From Pseudomonas serbica (GTDB lineage Bacteria > Pseudomonadota > Gammaproteobacteria > Pseudomonadales > Pseudomonadaceae), in contig NZ_JAQIYM010000025.1 of the NCBI RefSeq assembly GCF_028823535.1, forward strand, positions 1 to 52,938: a stretch of DNA of 52,938 nt. Direction: 5' to 3'. A model generated the notes under the pieces. The model was given only the letters and a program-made list of their open reading frames with translations. It did no database searches and was not told where the DNA came from. The first letter of the stretch is position 1. Each line of letters starts with the position of its first letter. This document shows positions 1 through 9,019 of this stretch, one piece after another. Position numbers and translations under genes: made by a program.

Positions 1-84
1 AGCTTGCCAGCGAAGGCGTCCTTCCCGTCAACAACGATGCTGCCTGATCCACCGCTTTCGCTGGCAAGCCAGCTCCTACAGGGG
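1..84. repeat. REP pair (BIME-like), left copy, cut by window edge
   Basis: Two inverted REP arms (gcttgccagcgaagg and ttcgctggcaagccagctcc) face each other across about 40 bases. The unit recurs almost unchanged at 211-302, and related arms occur at 7446-7533. The left arm is truncated by the window start. Such palindromes in Pseudomonas are extragenic and non-autonomous. Confidence 0.85.
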
Positions 85-97
85 GTTGCATGGCGGT

Positions 98-163
98 TTA
101 GAAATCGCGCTTGTAGAAGATATCCAGCGAACTGGCCACGCCGCCAGCGGCTTCCGGGTAAAC
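98..163 (-). pseudogene. Orphan duplicate of the last 21 codons of tamB
   Basis: On the minus strand this stretch reads V-Y-P-E-A-A-G-G-V-A-S-S-L-D-I-F-Y-K-R-D-F-stop, the same as the true tamB end at 317-382 except for one Leu to Pro change. It differs at 6 of 66 bases, and four of the five changed codons are synonymous. That pattern suggests two diverged functional alleles rather than a decaying copy. Homology stops abruptly at 163. There is no start codon or upstream coding sequence, so it is a fragment and not a gene. Both tamB ends are followed by the same REP pair, so the whole unit (end of tamB plus REP pair) is tandemly repeated with an offset of about 220 bp. Confidence 0.85.
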
Positions 164-210
164 ATGCGATGCTCAGGCAGACGGTACAATTCTGACCACA
201 CCACAAATCC

Positions 211-302
211 CTGTAGGAGCTGGCTTGCCAGCGAAGGCGTCCTTCCCGTCAACAACGATGTTGCCTGATCCACCGCTTTCGCTGGCAAGCCAGCTCCTAC
301 AG
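211..302. repeat. REP pair (BIME-like), right copy
   Basis: The arms are ctgtaggagctggcttgcc... and ...ggcaagccagctcctacag, forming an inverted repeat of about 25 bases per arm with roughly 40 bases between. It lies 14 bases beyond the tamB stop codon and probably forms a stable RNA structure at the 3' end of the tamAB transcript. It is a near-identical copy of the unit at 1-84. Confidence 0.9.
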
Positions 303-316
303 GGTTGCGTGGCGGT

Positions 317-3300
317 TTAGAAATCCCGTTTGTAGAAGATATCCAGCGAACTGGCCACGCCACCCGCGGCTTCAAGGTAAACCTTTTTGCTCAGCTTGTA
401 GCGCAGGGCAATGGTGTTGGCCGGTTCGAACACGCCGACGCCATAACGCAGGCTGAGCTTCTCGGAAAGGTTGCCGCTGGCGACCACGCTGGTGGCGTTG
501 CCACTGCCCTCGGTGTCGAGCTGGAAATCCTCGATACCCAGGTTCTTCGCCAGGCCGCCGGTGATTCCGGAGCTGCCCATCAGGCCCAGGCCGAGCGCGG
601 CCTGGGCGAGCATGTTGTTGTCTTCTCCATTGGTACTCAGTGGACGCCCCAGCACCAGGTAGGACAACGCCTGTTCCTGGCTCATGGCCGGTTCCGAGAA
701 AATCTGCGTGGTCGGTTGCTCGGCGCTGCCGCTCAAGCGGATGCCGGCGATCACGTCGTCGGTCTGGCGGATGGCCTCGATGTCCAGGTACGGCTGGTCG
801 ATCGGGCCGGCGAACAGCAACCGTGCCCGACGCACCGATAGCCGCTGGCCGTAGGCGCGATAGCGGCCGTCGTTGAGCCACAGTTCACCACGGGTGTCCA
901 TGTTGTCGCCGATGTGCACATGCCCCTGCACGTTGGCGGTCAGGCCAAACCCGGCGAAACTCAGCTTCTCTTCGCCAACCACCACATCGATGTCCATTTT
1001 CATCGCCAGGGGTGGTTTGCCCTCTTCGGTCTGCTGGCCGATGATCACCGTGTCATCGGAGAGCTTGACCGTCGATGGCGGCAACTCGCGAATGGTGATG
1101 TCGCCCTTGGGCACCCGCACTTTTCCGGCGATGGCCAGTTCATCGCCCTTCAGCGAGATTTTCAGGTCCGGGGCCACTTCCACTTTCGCATAGGGTTCGA
1201 CGCTGACTGGCAACTGCGAGCCCTTGACCGCGAGGTCCACCACCGGCGCCTGGCCCCAGGCGACATTGCCGTTGAGGCTGCCCTGCCCGGCCTTGCCGCT
1301 TTTCCAGCCGCCGTTGAGTTGCACGCTTTCGCCAGCGATCACCGCCTGCAATTGCAGCGCCTGAATTTCCATCGGCAACTCGGCGCCGGACACCTCGCCG
1401 TCGCTGAGCATCAGATTGCCGTTGACCAGCGGCGCCAGCAGGCCGCCGGAAATCGTGCCGCTGCCATTGAGGCGACCGGTGAGTTTCTCGACCATGGGCA
1501 CAAACGGCCGCGCCACCGACAGGTCCAGGCCACTCAAGCGGAACGTACCGGTCAGCGGCTTGTTCTTCGCCAGCGGGTTGATCTGCGCCTGCACCATCAA
1601 TTCCCCGAGCTTGCCGCCGACGAAATTCAGGTTGCTATCGATGCGCTTGGGCGTAAGCGTGCTGGTGAGCTTCAAGGTCTGATAGGGGAACTCCAGCCAC
1701 TGCTCTTTCTCGCGCACGCGCAGCGCCCCGCCGCTGGCATCGATGCTGATCACACCGTTGGGGCCGCTGGCTGGCAAGTCCAGTTGCACATCGGCGTTGA
1801 GTCGGCCTTGCCAGGCGAAATCCTTCGGCAGCCACTGCGCGAGGCTGTCGATGGGGAATTGCCTGAGGTGATAACGCAGCTTCGGCTCTGGCATCAGGCG
1901 CTGGTCTTCGCCGCACAAGCTGGCCGGGCCAGACGCCCAGCAATGGGCGCCAAAATTGATTTTGCCGTCCGCCAACCGCTCAAGTTTCGCCGGACCTTGC
2001 AGCTTCCAGTCCTGGCCACCGGCCTGGATATCGCCGCTGGCCAGGCGTCCGCGCCAGTTGCCTTGGTCCAGCGCTCCGTCGAGGCCGAGGGCAAGCTTGA
2101 GCTTCGGCCCTTGCAGGTCGAGGCTCAGCTTCTGGTTCCGGATGTCGCCCTGACCGCTGGCGGTCAGCGTGCCCAGAGCGGTATCGCCGGCCCGGATGCC
2201 GCTGCCCTTGAGGTCGATTTTCGCCCGTTGCGCGCTGTCGAGTGTCGCGTCCAGGTTCAGGCTTTGCAGGCGATTGTCCTGCAAGGCCAATTGCGTGCCT
2301 TGCAGCCCGAGCTTGCCTTGCGGTGCCTTGAGCGTGCCGGCGACATCGACCCGGCCATTGATCTGGCCGCGCAACTGCGGCCAGAGCTGGGCCAGGCGTA
2401 GCAGCTTGATGTCGATCTGACCGGTGAGCTTCTGTTGCAGGCTGCCCTTGCCGTTGATGCTGTTGTCGCCGAGGCGAATCTGCAGCGCATTCAGGTTCCA
2501 TTGCTCGCCACTGCCATCGGCCTTGGCCTGCAGGACGGCCGGCTGGCCACGCAGCTTGCCTTTCAGATCCAGGTCGGCGCTCAGGCTGAGTTTTTCGTTC
2601 TTCATCTCGCCTTTGCTGCGCAAGGGGCCGGCCAGGGTGCCCGGCAGTTCCGCGACCCAGTACGCCGGGTCGATCGCGGAAAGATCCAGCGCAGTGTCCC
2701 AGGCGATACCGTTGGCGAATTGCAGGTTCAGGTGCCCTTCTGCCTTGCCCTGCCCGGCGACGAGCTGGATTTGTTGCAGGTAGATTTTCGTCAGGTCGCC
2801 AGCGAACGGGCTGGCCAGGCTGAACGCCCCGGCCGGACCATCCAGCGCGGCGTCGAAATGACCCAGGTACTTGCCGTCGGTGTAGGAGACATCACCGTTG
2901 AAGCTACGCAGGGCCACCTGGGGTTCGTCGATCAGCGGATAGAGACGGTGCCACGGGAAGTCCAGCCAGGCGATCCTGGCATCGGCGCTCAGGCCCTTGC
3001 TCCAGTCCAGTTGCCCGGTGAGTTTGAGGCTTTGCTTGTCGTTGGCGGTCAGGTCCAGCGCGGCGATCTGCGCGCCGTTGGCGTCGACCTTGCCTTGCAG
3101 CGCCAGCTCGACCGGGCCTTGTTCGGCTGGCAGCGTGGCCTTGCCGAGCAACTGATAACCGTTTTTCAGATCGCCGGCGCCAGTCAGTTCAAGCTGATTG
3201 AGTTGCAGGGTATCGGGCAAATCGGCACTGGGCTTGAAGCCGTCGGCGGTGATGCGCACCTTGGCCGGCAGGTTTTCCACCAAGGGTTGCAGCTCACCGG

Positions 3301-3991
3301 TCAGTTGCCCGTTGAGGTAGCCGCTGCTGTCGGCCTGGAGGTTCAGGGTTTTCAGCAGGTCGCCATCGACTTTCAAAGCCAGCGCCCACGGCTCGGTGCC
3401 CGGAGCCGGCAGGGTCAGCTTGCCTTCGGCCTTGAGCGGCCACTTGCCAGTCGATTGCAGCAAGCCGGACAGGTGCAGGCTCAGTTCATCGCGCTGCAGT
3501 TGCACCGAGTCGATCTGCAACCCGTCGACCGTCCAATGCGCCGCCAGTTGCAAGCCCTTGAGTTGCTCGCTGCCGTTGAACAACAGGCTGGCGACCTGAA
3601 TGTCCCCGAGTTCGAGCGCCAGCGGCAAATTCAAGTCAGGAAGCGTGATTGGCCCACTGCTCTCTTGCGGCGCGCCGGGCGGAAATTGCAGGCTGACCTG
3701 ATCAGCCTTCAGTTGATCGATGCACAGGGTCATGCGCGTCAGGCACAGCGGCGACCAGGCGAAGATGACTTTATCGAGCTCGACCCGGCTGGCGTCTTGC
3801 TGCCACAGCACACGGTCGGCGCTCCACTGCCCGCCCAGGCGGCCCTGGAAATTGTCCAGGCTCAAACCCGGCACAAACCCGAGCGCCCAGCGACTGCCTG
3901 TGGCCGTGCCCAGCACCGTGGTCAACGTCAGGACCACCAGTACCAGCAATGCCAGAATGGCCAGCAGCGTTATTCTCAAACCACGCGTCAC
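317..3991 (-). CDS. tamB: Translocation and assembly module subunit TamB
   Basis: This 1224-residue protein has one N-terminal signal anchor (hydrophobic residues about 6-30). Most of the rest is repetitive beta-strand sequence rich in L-x-L and G-x-L patterns, expected for the TamB beta-taco that spans the periplasm as a lipid conduit. The C-terminal DUF490 region is recognisable from about residue 900 and ends in D-I-F-Y-K-R-D-F. TamB works with the outer-membrane barrel TamA in outer-membrane protein and phospholipid delivery. Its ATG overlaps the tamA stop by four bases (ATGA), so the pair is translationally coupled. Length is typical of the family. A duplicate of its 3' end lies just downstream at 98-163. 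Confidence 0.95.
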   Translation of the reverse strand: MTRGLRITLLAILALLVLVVLTLTTVLGTATGSRWALGFVPGLSLDNFQGRLGGQWSADRVLWQQDASRVELDKVIFAWSPLCLTRMTLCIDQLKADQVSLQFPPGAPQESSGPITLPDLNLPLALELGDIQVASLLFNGSEQLKGLQLAAHWTVDGLQIDSVQLQRDELSLHLSGLLQSTGKWPLKAEGKLTLPAPGTEPWALALKVDGDLLKTLNLQADSSGYLNGQLTGELQPLVENLPAKVRITADGFKPSADLPDTLQLNQLELTGAGDLKNGYQLLGKATLPAEQGPVELALQGKVDANGAQIAALDLTANDKQSLKLTGQLDWSKGLSADARIAWLDFPWHRLYPLIDEPQVALRSFNGDVSYTDGKYLGHFDAALDGPAGAFSLASPFAGDLTKIYLQQIQLVAGQGKAEGHLNLQFANGIAWDTALDLSAIDPAYWVAELPGTLAGPLRSKGEMKNEKLSLSADLDLKGKLRGQPAVLQAKADGSGEQWNLNALQIRLGDNSINGKGSLQQKLTGQIDIKLLRLAQLWPQLRGQINGRVDVAGTLKAPQGKLGLQGTQLALQDNRLQSLNLDATLDSAQRAKIDLKGSGIRAGDTALGTLTASGQGDIRNQKLSLDLQGPKLKLALGLDGALDQGNWRGRLASGDIQAGGQDWKLQGPAKLERLADGKINFGAHCWASGPASLCGEDQRLMPEPKLRYHLRQFPIDSLAQWLPKDFAWQGRLNADVQLDLPASGPNGVISIDASGGALRVREKEQWLEFPYQTLKLTSTLTPKRIDSNLNFVGGKLGELMVQAQINPLAKNKPLTGTFRLSGLDLSVARPFVPMVEKLTGRLNGSGTISGGLLAPLVNGNLMLSDGEVSGAELPMEIQALQLQAVIAGESVQLNGGWKSGKAGQGSLNGNVAWGQAPVVDLAVKGSQLPVSVEPYAKVEVAPDLKISLKGDELAIAGKVRVPKGDITIRELPPSTVKLSDDTVIIGQQTEEGKPPLAMKMDIDVVVGEEKLSFAGFGLTANVQGHVHIGDNMDTRGELWLNDGRYRAYGQRLSVRRARLLFAGPIDQPYLDIEAIRQTDDVIAGIRLSGSAEQPTTQIFSEPAMSQEQALSYLVLGRPLSTNGEDNNMLAQAALGLGLMGSSGITGGLAKNLGIEDFQLDTEGSGNATSVVASGNLSEKLSLRYGVGVFEPANTIALRYKLSKKVYLEAAGGVASSLDIFYKRDF

Positions 3992-5715
3992 AGCTCGGGC
4001 CCCATGGAAAAGTGCAATCGAATGCCGCCATCGTCGTCCAGCGCATGAGCCAGGTCGAGGCGGATCGGCCCTACCGGAGAGACCCAGCGCACGCCGATAC
4101 CGACCCCGGTCTTGAGGTTCGGCAGTTCAAGTGTATTAAAGGAATTGCCCTGGTCGACGAAGGTCGCCACGCGCCATTTTTCCGCAACGGAATACTGGTA
4201 TTCGGCGCTGGCAGTGACCATGTAGCGACCACCAATGCGGTCTCCCTGGTTGTTTTCCGGGGACAGGCTCTGGTAGTCGTAGCCGCGCACACTCTGGTCG
4301 CCACCGGCGAAGAAGCGCAACGACGGCGGAATCGATTTGTAGCCGTTGGTGGCACTGCCGCCGACCTGCACCCGACCGAGCAGGCGGTGCTTGTCGAACA
4401 CCGTGGTCAGGCCTTTGACCAGCGCGGTGCCGTACAGCAAGTTGTTATCGGAACCCAGGCCTTCCTTGGCGACCTTGCTTTCGAACTGCAGGCGATAGCC
4501 GTTGTGCGGGTCGATACGGTTATCGCTTTTCAGGTACGAATAGCTGACACCGGGCATCAATAAAGTACTGAGGCCGGAGTCGTCGCCAAGGCGGTATTCC
4601 TCACGCTGCCACTTGAGCGACACCACCCGCTGCCAGCCGCTGGGCAACTTGCTGTGCCACTCGGGGCCGACGGTCAGCAACTTGCTGAGGCTGTCCTTGT
4701 CGGCGATTTCTTCGTTCTGGTAACCACCGGCGAAGCGCAGTTTGTCGGTCAGCGGCGGGTCCAGGGGAATGTCGTAGAACAACCCGACGTTCTGCCGGGG
4801 CGCCGAGACTTCGGTCTCCCAGCCATAACTGTGCCCCTGGGGGTTGACCCAGTGCCGGGTCCAGTTGGCCTTGACCCGGGGGCCGACGTCGGTGGAGTAG
4901 CCAAGACCAAGGCCCATGGTGCGTGGCTTGCGAGTTTCGAGCTTGACGTCTACCGGGATCACATCGTCCTTGGACGCCGTCGGCGCCGCGTCGACCCGCA
5001 CGCCTTCGAAATAGCCACTCGATTGCAGCGCCTGGTTGAGCTCGGCGATCAATTCGGAGTCATACGGCGTACCGGCCTTGAAGGGCACCATGCGTTGCAG
5101 CAGGTCTTCGTCGAACGGTGTGTCGCCTTCGAAACTGACTTTGCCCAGCGAGTAGCGCGGACCACTCTCGTAGATCAGCTCGATATCCGCCACGCCGGCC
5201 CGCGGGTCGACCGCCAACTTCTGACGGCTAAAACGGCCACTGAAAAACCCATAGCGCGAGGCCTGGTTCTGGATCAGGCGCTTGGCGTCCTCGTACTGAC
5301 CGTGGTTGAGCACCGCCCCGGTTTGCAGGGCATGGCTTTTGGGCACACGAAAGGATTTGAGGGAGGCCGCCGGACCGTCGACGCGGATCGTGACGTTGCG
5401 CAAATGCACCGGCTCGCCGGGCTCGATGGTCAGCACCAGGCGCGGCGTCTTGCCACCCTTCACTTCACTGTCGATTTGCGGTTGGTAATAACCCAAGGCC
5501 TGGGCGGCCTTGCGCGCCTGCTCCTCGGCGCCGCGACTGAAGCGCAGCAAAGCCTCTTCGTCACGATCGCCGAGACTGCCGATATAGCCTTCGATATTGG
5601 CCTTCAGTGCATCGTTGGACGGTTTGATCCGCACATCCAATTCACTTTGCGCCAGTGCCGCGCAGCTGGTAATCAGCATCAGCACGCCACTGGTAATTCT
5701 TCCTGGAAACTTCAT
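3988..5715 (-). CDS. tamA: Translocation and assembly module outer-membrane barrel TamA
   Basis: The product (575 residues from the ATG at 5715) starts with a signal peptide (M-K-F-P-G-R-I-T-S-G, hydrophobic core, A-L-A-Q cleavage region). It continues with about 230 residues matching three POTRA modules and ends in a BamA/Omp85-type barrel with G-x-R-Y and V-R-G-Y elements (F-F-A-G-G-D-Q-S-V-R-G-Y). It inserts autotransporter-type proteins into the outer membrane together with TamB. A GTG six codons upstream (5733) is an alternative start, but the ATG puts the signal peptide at the usual position. No strong ribosome site precedes either. Confidence 0.94.
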   Translation of the reverse strand: MKFPGRITSGVLMLITSCAALAQSELDVRIKPSNDALKANIEGYIGSLGDRDEEALLRFSRGAEEQARKAAQALGYYQPQIDSEVKGGKTPRLVLTIEPGEPVHLRNVTIRVDGPAASLKSFRVPKSHALQTGAVLNHGQYEDAKRLIQNQASRYGFFSGRFSRQKLAVDPRAGVADIELIYESGPRYSLGKVSFEGDTPFDEDLLQRMVPFKAGTPYDSELIAELNQALQSSGYFEGVRVDAAPTASKDDVIPVDVKLETRKPRTMGLGLGYSTDVGPRVKANWTRHWVNPQGHSYGWETEVSAPRQNVGLFYDIPLDPPLTDKLRFAGGYQNEEIADKDSLSKLLTVGPEWHSKLPSGWQRVVSLKWQREEYRLGDDSGLSTLLMPGVSYSYLKSDNRIDPHNGYRLQFESKVAKEGLGSDNNLLYGTALVKGLTTVFDKHRLLGRVQVGGSATNGYKSIPPSLRFFAGGDQSVRGYDYQSLSPENNQGDRIGGRYMVTASAEYQYSVAEKWRVATFVDQGNSFNTLELPNLKTGVGIGVRWVSPVGPIRLDLAHALDDDGGIRLHFSMGPEL

Positions 5716-5778
5716 AGGCGCGGATGCTATCACGAGCGTGGAGCGTGATAGAGCCTGGCATGCACTGAAAGTTCGACC

Positions 5779-6429
5779 TCAAGCTGTTGCCGAATGTAAT
5801 ACCTGCGGATTGGCGTGAAAAAACACGTGTTCGCGAATCGGTCCCACGGCCACCTCGCCGATCTCTTCGTAGCCTTGGCGTTTATAGAAGTCGAGATAAC
5901 GAGGGTTGCCGGTGTCGAGAATCACGCCCTGGGAGTTTTCATCAACGGCGCACCAGTTATGCACCGCCTGCAACAGTTGCTCGCCAAAATGCTTGCCTTG
6001 GAATTGCGGGTGAACCCCCAGCAACGGCAGCACGTGTACCGAGTCGTTCGGCACGCAGGCCGCCACGGCGTCGTGGTATTCAAGGTAGCGGCGGGTACAG
6101 CGAAATCCGGTACTGAGCACCATGCGCAGGCGCCACGCCCAACTTTCGGTCACCCCCAGGCGCCGTTGTGGTGGCGCGATCAGGGCAATGCCGATCAGCC
6201 GGTCGTTGACCAACAGGCCGATGGCTGGCAACTCCTGGAAAAAGTGTTGCTTGACCAGTTCGCGCACGGTGGCGCGCACCCGTTGCTCATAGCCGGGACG
6301 CTCGGCTTCGAACAGGTAGCTGAACGTCGGCTCGTGCCGGTAGGCCTGATACAGCAGAGAACGCGCTTCGCGGGAATAGCCGCTGTCGAGCATGTGGATA
6401 TCGGCAATGGCGGTGGAGGTTTCAGGCAT
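5779..6429 (-). CDS. GNAT-family N-acetyltransferase
   Basis: This 216-residue protein carries the acetyl-CoA pyrophosphate-binding motif L-L-G-V-H-P-Q-F-Q-G-K-H-F-G-E-Q-L-L near residues 142-158 and the late GNAT signature D-F-Y-K-R-Q-G-Y-E-E-I-G near 188-199. The substrate cannot be told from sequence. GGAGA lies nine bases before the ATG. The gene runs in the same direction as tamAB but stands alone, 63 bases from tamA. It is divergent from xthA across 184 bases in which I see no clear operator. Confidence 0.85.
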   Translation of the reverse strand: MPETSTAIADIHMLDSGYSREARSLLYQAYRHEPTFSYLFEAERPGYEQRVRATVRELVKQHFFQELPAIGLLVNDRLIGIALIAPPQRRLGVTESWAWRLRMVLSTGFRCTRRYLEYHDAVAACVPNDSVHVLPLLGVHPQFQGKHFGEQLLQAVHNWCAVDENSQGVILDTGNPRYLDFYKRQGYEEIGEVAVGPIREHVFFHANPQVLHSATA

Positions 6430-6613
6430 GACGGTCGTTCTCCATGGCGCAGCTCGCAGGGCTGCGCGCTTGTTGTTACGAGCTCAATGGGGCTGAGACA
6501 GTTCCTTGCTGATCGCAAAACAGTGTAGGCAATGAAACCCGGTTCGTCCCACCGCGCACTGGCCCCCATTGCCCATGTCAGCTAGCATCGCCCTTTTGCC
6601 AGGACTGCCGAGC

Positions 6614-7426
6614 ATGAAGATCGTCTCCTTCAACATCAACGGGCTTCGCGCTCGTCCCCATCAGCTGGCGGCGCTGATCGAAAAACATCAACCCGATGTG
6701 ATCGGGCTGCAGGAAACCAAGGTCCACGACGATCAGTTTCCACTCGATGAGATCAAGGCCCTGGGCTACCACGTGTATTTCCATGGGCAAAAGGGTCATT
6801 ACGGTGTCGCCCTGCTCTCGCGCCAGGAACCGCTGGCCCTGCACAAAGGCTTCGCCACCGACGAAGAGGATGCCCAGCGACGTTTCATCTGGGGCACCTT
6901 CGCCGACGCCAACGGCGTGCCGGTGACCATCATGAACGGTTACTTCCCGCAAGGTGAAAGCCGCGACCACCCAACCAAGTTCCCGGCCAAGCAGCGCTTC
7001 TACGGCGACCTGCAGGCACTGCTGGAAAACCAGTTCAAGAACGAACAGCCGCTGGTGGTGATGGGCGACGTGAACATTTCCCCGGAAGACTGCGACATCG
7101 GCATCGGCCCGGACAACATGAAGCGCTGGCTGAAAACCGGCAAATGCAGCTTCCTGCCGGAAGAGCGCGAGTGGATGGCCCGGTTGAAGAACTGGGGCCT
7201 GGTGGACAGTTTCCGTCACTTGAACCCGGAAGTGGCTGACGTCTTCAGTTGGTTCGACTATCGCAGCCGTGGCTTCGAGGACGAGCCCAAGCGCGGGCTG
7301 CGTATCGATGTGATCCTCGCCTCCCACGGGCTGTTGCCACGGGTCAAGGCGGCCGGTGTCGACTACGAACTGCGTGGGATGGAGAAGCCGTCGGATCATG
7401 CGCCGATCTGGTTGGAATTGAGTTAA
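6614..7426 (+). CDS. xthA: Exodeoxyribonuclease III (AP endonuclease, ExoIII family)
   Basis: The 270-residue protein begins M-K-I-V-S-F-N-I-N-G-L-R-A-R, the canonical start of the ExoIII family, and holds the metal-binding Q-E-T-K (about 34-37), the G-D-x-N motif in V-V-M-G-D-V-N-I-S-P (about 151-160) and the terminal S-D-H-A-P-I-W. It repairs abasic sites and 3'-blocked ends in the cytoplasm. An in-frame ATG at 6569 would add 15 residues that do not resemble the family, so the ATG at 6614 is preferred. Followed by a REP pair. Confidence 0.94.
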   Translation: MKIVSFNINGLRARPHQLAALIEKHQPDVIGLQETKVHDDQFPLDEIKALGYHVYFHGQKGHYGVALLSRQEPLALHKGFATDEEDAQRRFIWGTFADANGVPVTIMNGYFPQGESRDHPTKFPAKQRFYGDLQALLENQFKNEQPLVVMGDVNISPEDCDIGIGPDNMKRWLKTGKCSFLPEEREWMARLKNWGLVDSFRHLNPEVADVFSWFDYRSRGFEDEPKRGLRIDVILASHGLLPRVKAAGVDYELRGMEKPSDHAPIWLELS

Positions 7427-7445
7427 ATCATTCGGGCGCCTTCCC

Positions 7446-7533
7446 TTGTAGGAGCCCGGCTTGCCGGCGAAGGCGTCCTTGAATATTGCATTGATCTGTC
7501 GGACGTTTTCGCTGGCAAGCCAGCGCCTACAGA
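7446..7533. repeat. REP pair between xthA and the PstS/OmpA gene
   Basis: Arms gtaggagcccggcttgccggcgaagg and ttttcgctggcaagccagcgcctac face each other. They belong to the same REP type as those at 1-84 and 211-302, but the left arm has two compensatory-looking changes (gcccgg...ccggc). It fills most of the 195-base gap. Confidence 0.85.
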
Positions 7534-7588
7534 GGTGTGGTTGCCGTACAGAGCTGTCATCTTTCGGACATCTTTCTGACTTATTCTC

Positions 7589-7620
7589 CCGGCACCTCCC
7601 CTGGTCTTGAAAGGTGCCGG
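7589..7620 (+). promoter_or_regulatory. Start-codon-proximal hairpin hiding the ribosome site
   Basis: A perfect 9-bp inverted repeat (ccggcacct at 7589-7597, aggtgccgg at 7612-7620) ends one base before the ATG at 7622. The only purine-rich ribosome site, aaggtg, is inside the 3' arm, so the folded RNA would mask it. Translational control is inference. The same layout occurs before the AraC gene at 25263. Confidence 0.45.
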
Positions 7621-7621
7621 C

Positions 7622-8962
7622 ATGTCGCTGCGCGGGTTGCTCCTGATGATGCTCTGCACCTGGCTGCCGCTGTCGGTAATGGCCAGCGCCTTGCCGATCC
7701 CCGCGCAGGGCCCGGTGTTGCGCATCCAGGGCTCCAACACCATTGGCGCGGCATTGGGGCCGGCGCTGGTCGAGGGCCTGATGCGCGAACAGGGTCTGCT
7801 CAAGGTGCACAGTGAAGCGACGGACACAGCCAACGAGTCGCGTATCGTCGGTGAAACCCTGGAAGGCCGCCGGGTCGAAGTGCAACTGGCGGCCCACGGT
7901 TCCAGCACCGGTTTCGCCGCGCTGAAAACCGCAAGTGCCGATCTCGCCGCTTCTTCCAGGCCGATCAAGGACAACGAGCTGCAAAGCCTCATAACCCTGG
8001 GCGACCTGAAAAGCGCCGCCGCCGAACAGGTCATCGCCATCGACGGGCTGGCGATCATCCTGCATCCGCAAAACCCGTTGAACACACTCGACACGGGCCA
8101 ACTGGCGCGCATTTTCAGCGGCCAGGTGAAAACCTGGGAAGAGCTCGGCGGCGAAGGCGGAGCCATTCATCTCTATGCGCGCGATGATCAGTCCGGCACC
8201 TTCGACACGTTCAGGGAGCTGGTCCTCAGCGGTCACGGCAAAACCCTGAGCGGCACCGCGAAACGTTTCGAATCCAGCGAACAACTGTCCGACGCTGTCA
8301 GCCAGGATCCCCACGGCATTGGCTTTATCGGCCTGCCCTACGTGCGCTCCGCCAAGACCGTGGCGATTGCCGATGGCCAGTCCATGGCCATGCTGCCGCT
8401 CAACAGCCTGATTGCCACGGAAGACTATCCCCTGTCCCGGCGCCTGTTCCTTTACCTGCCACCCAAGCGCAACAACCCTTGGGCGCAAGCGCTGGTGACC
8501 TTCGCGCAAAGCCGCAAGGGCCAGGCGATCGTCGCGGCCAACGGCTTTATCGCCCAGACGATCCAGGCCATGAACGTCACGCCGAATGCGTTGATGCCCG
8601 AGGGCTACCAGGCCCTGAGCCGCCACGCCATGCGCCTGACGGTGAACTTTCGTTTCGAAGAAGGCAGCGCCAGCCTGGACAACAAGGCCCGACAGGACCT
8701 GTCACGGGTGCTCGACTATATGAAGCAGCACGACAAGACCGATCGCCGGGTAACGCTGGTGGGTTTCGGCGATGCCAAGCTCGATCCGGCGCGCGCCGAT
8801 CTGCTCTCGAAACTGCGTGCCATGGCGGTTCGCCGCGAACTGGTGAAAAGTGGCGTGGTGCTGCGTGACGTGCGCGGTTTCGGCGCCGAGATGCCGGTGG
8901 CGGCCAACAGCGAGGATGAGGGACGGATCAGGAATCGGCGGGTCGAGGTCTGGGTTTACTGA
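7622..8962 (+). CDS. PstS-like phosphate-binding domain fused to an OmpA peptidoglycan-binding domain
   Basis: The 446-residue protein has a signal peptide (1-21, ending V-M-A-S-A). A PstS-type periplasmic binding domain follows (I-Q-G-S-N-T-I-G at 30-37; D-D-Q-S-G-T-F-D-T-F near 195), then from about residue 340 an OmpA C-terminal domain (N-F-R-F-E-E-G-S-A-S-L-D; L-V-G-F-G-D-A; N-R-R-V-E-V-W-V at the end). It should be periplasmic and anchored to peptidoglycan. A free-standing phosphate receptor would not need anchoring, so a sensory or structural role is possible. A TTG five codons upstream (7607) is possible, but ATG is the natural start after the signal-peptide rule. No pst transporter genes are nearby. 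Confidence 0.85.
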   Translation: MSLRGLLLMMLCTWLPLSVMASALPIPAQGPVLRIQGSNTIGAALGPALVEGLMREQGLLKVHSEATDTANESRIVGETLEGRRVEVQLAAHGSSTGFAALKTASADLAASSRPIKDNELQSLITLGDLKSAAAEQVIAIDGLAIILHPQNPLNTLDTGQLARIFSGQVKTWEELGGEGGAIHLYARDDQSGTFDTFRELVLSGHGKTLSGTAKRFESSEQLSDAVSQDPHGIGFIGLPYVRSAKTVAIADGQSMAMLPLNSLIATEDYPLSRRLFLYLPPKRNNPWAQALVTFAQSRKGQAIVAANGFIAQTIQAMNVTPNALMPEGYQALSRHAMRLTVNFRFEEGSASLDNKARQDLSRVLDYMKQHDKTDRRVTLVGFGDAKLDPARADLLSKLRAMAVRRELVKSGVVLRDVRGFGAEMPVAANSEDEGRIRNRRVEVWVY

Positions 8963-9019
8963 GCCTGTCAGGCCAGGTCCTTGCGCAAGGCGGCTGATCG
9001 AACCTGGCCGGAAATGCCG

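Noticed and set aside
1..302. Repeats read as a possible CRISPR or mobile element
   Set aside because: The units are inverted REP arms with no regular spacers, no cas genes and no transposase.
914..4048. Long plus-strand open frames (495 and 537 codons) opposite tamB
   Set aside because: They lie wholly antisense to a full-length TamB, have no ribosome sites or recognisable motifs, and are the expected result of high GC in third codon positions.
6578..8626. A 682-codon minus-strand frame across xthA and the PstS/OmpA gene
   Set aside because: It runs through two well-supported plus-strand genes and a REP pair. Its composition (many R, A, G, Q) is that of antisense translation.
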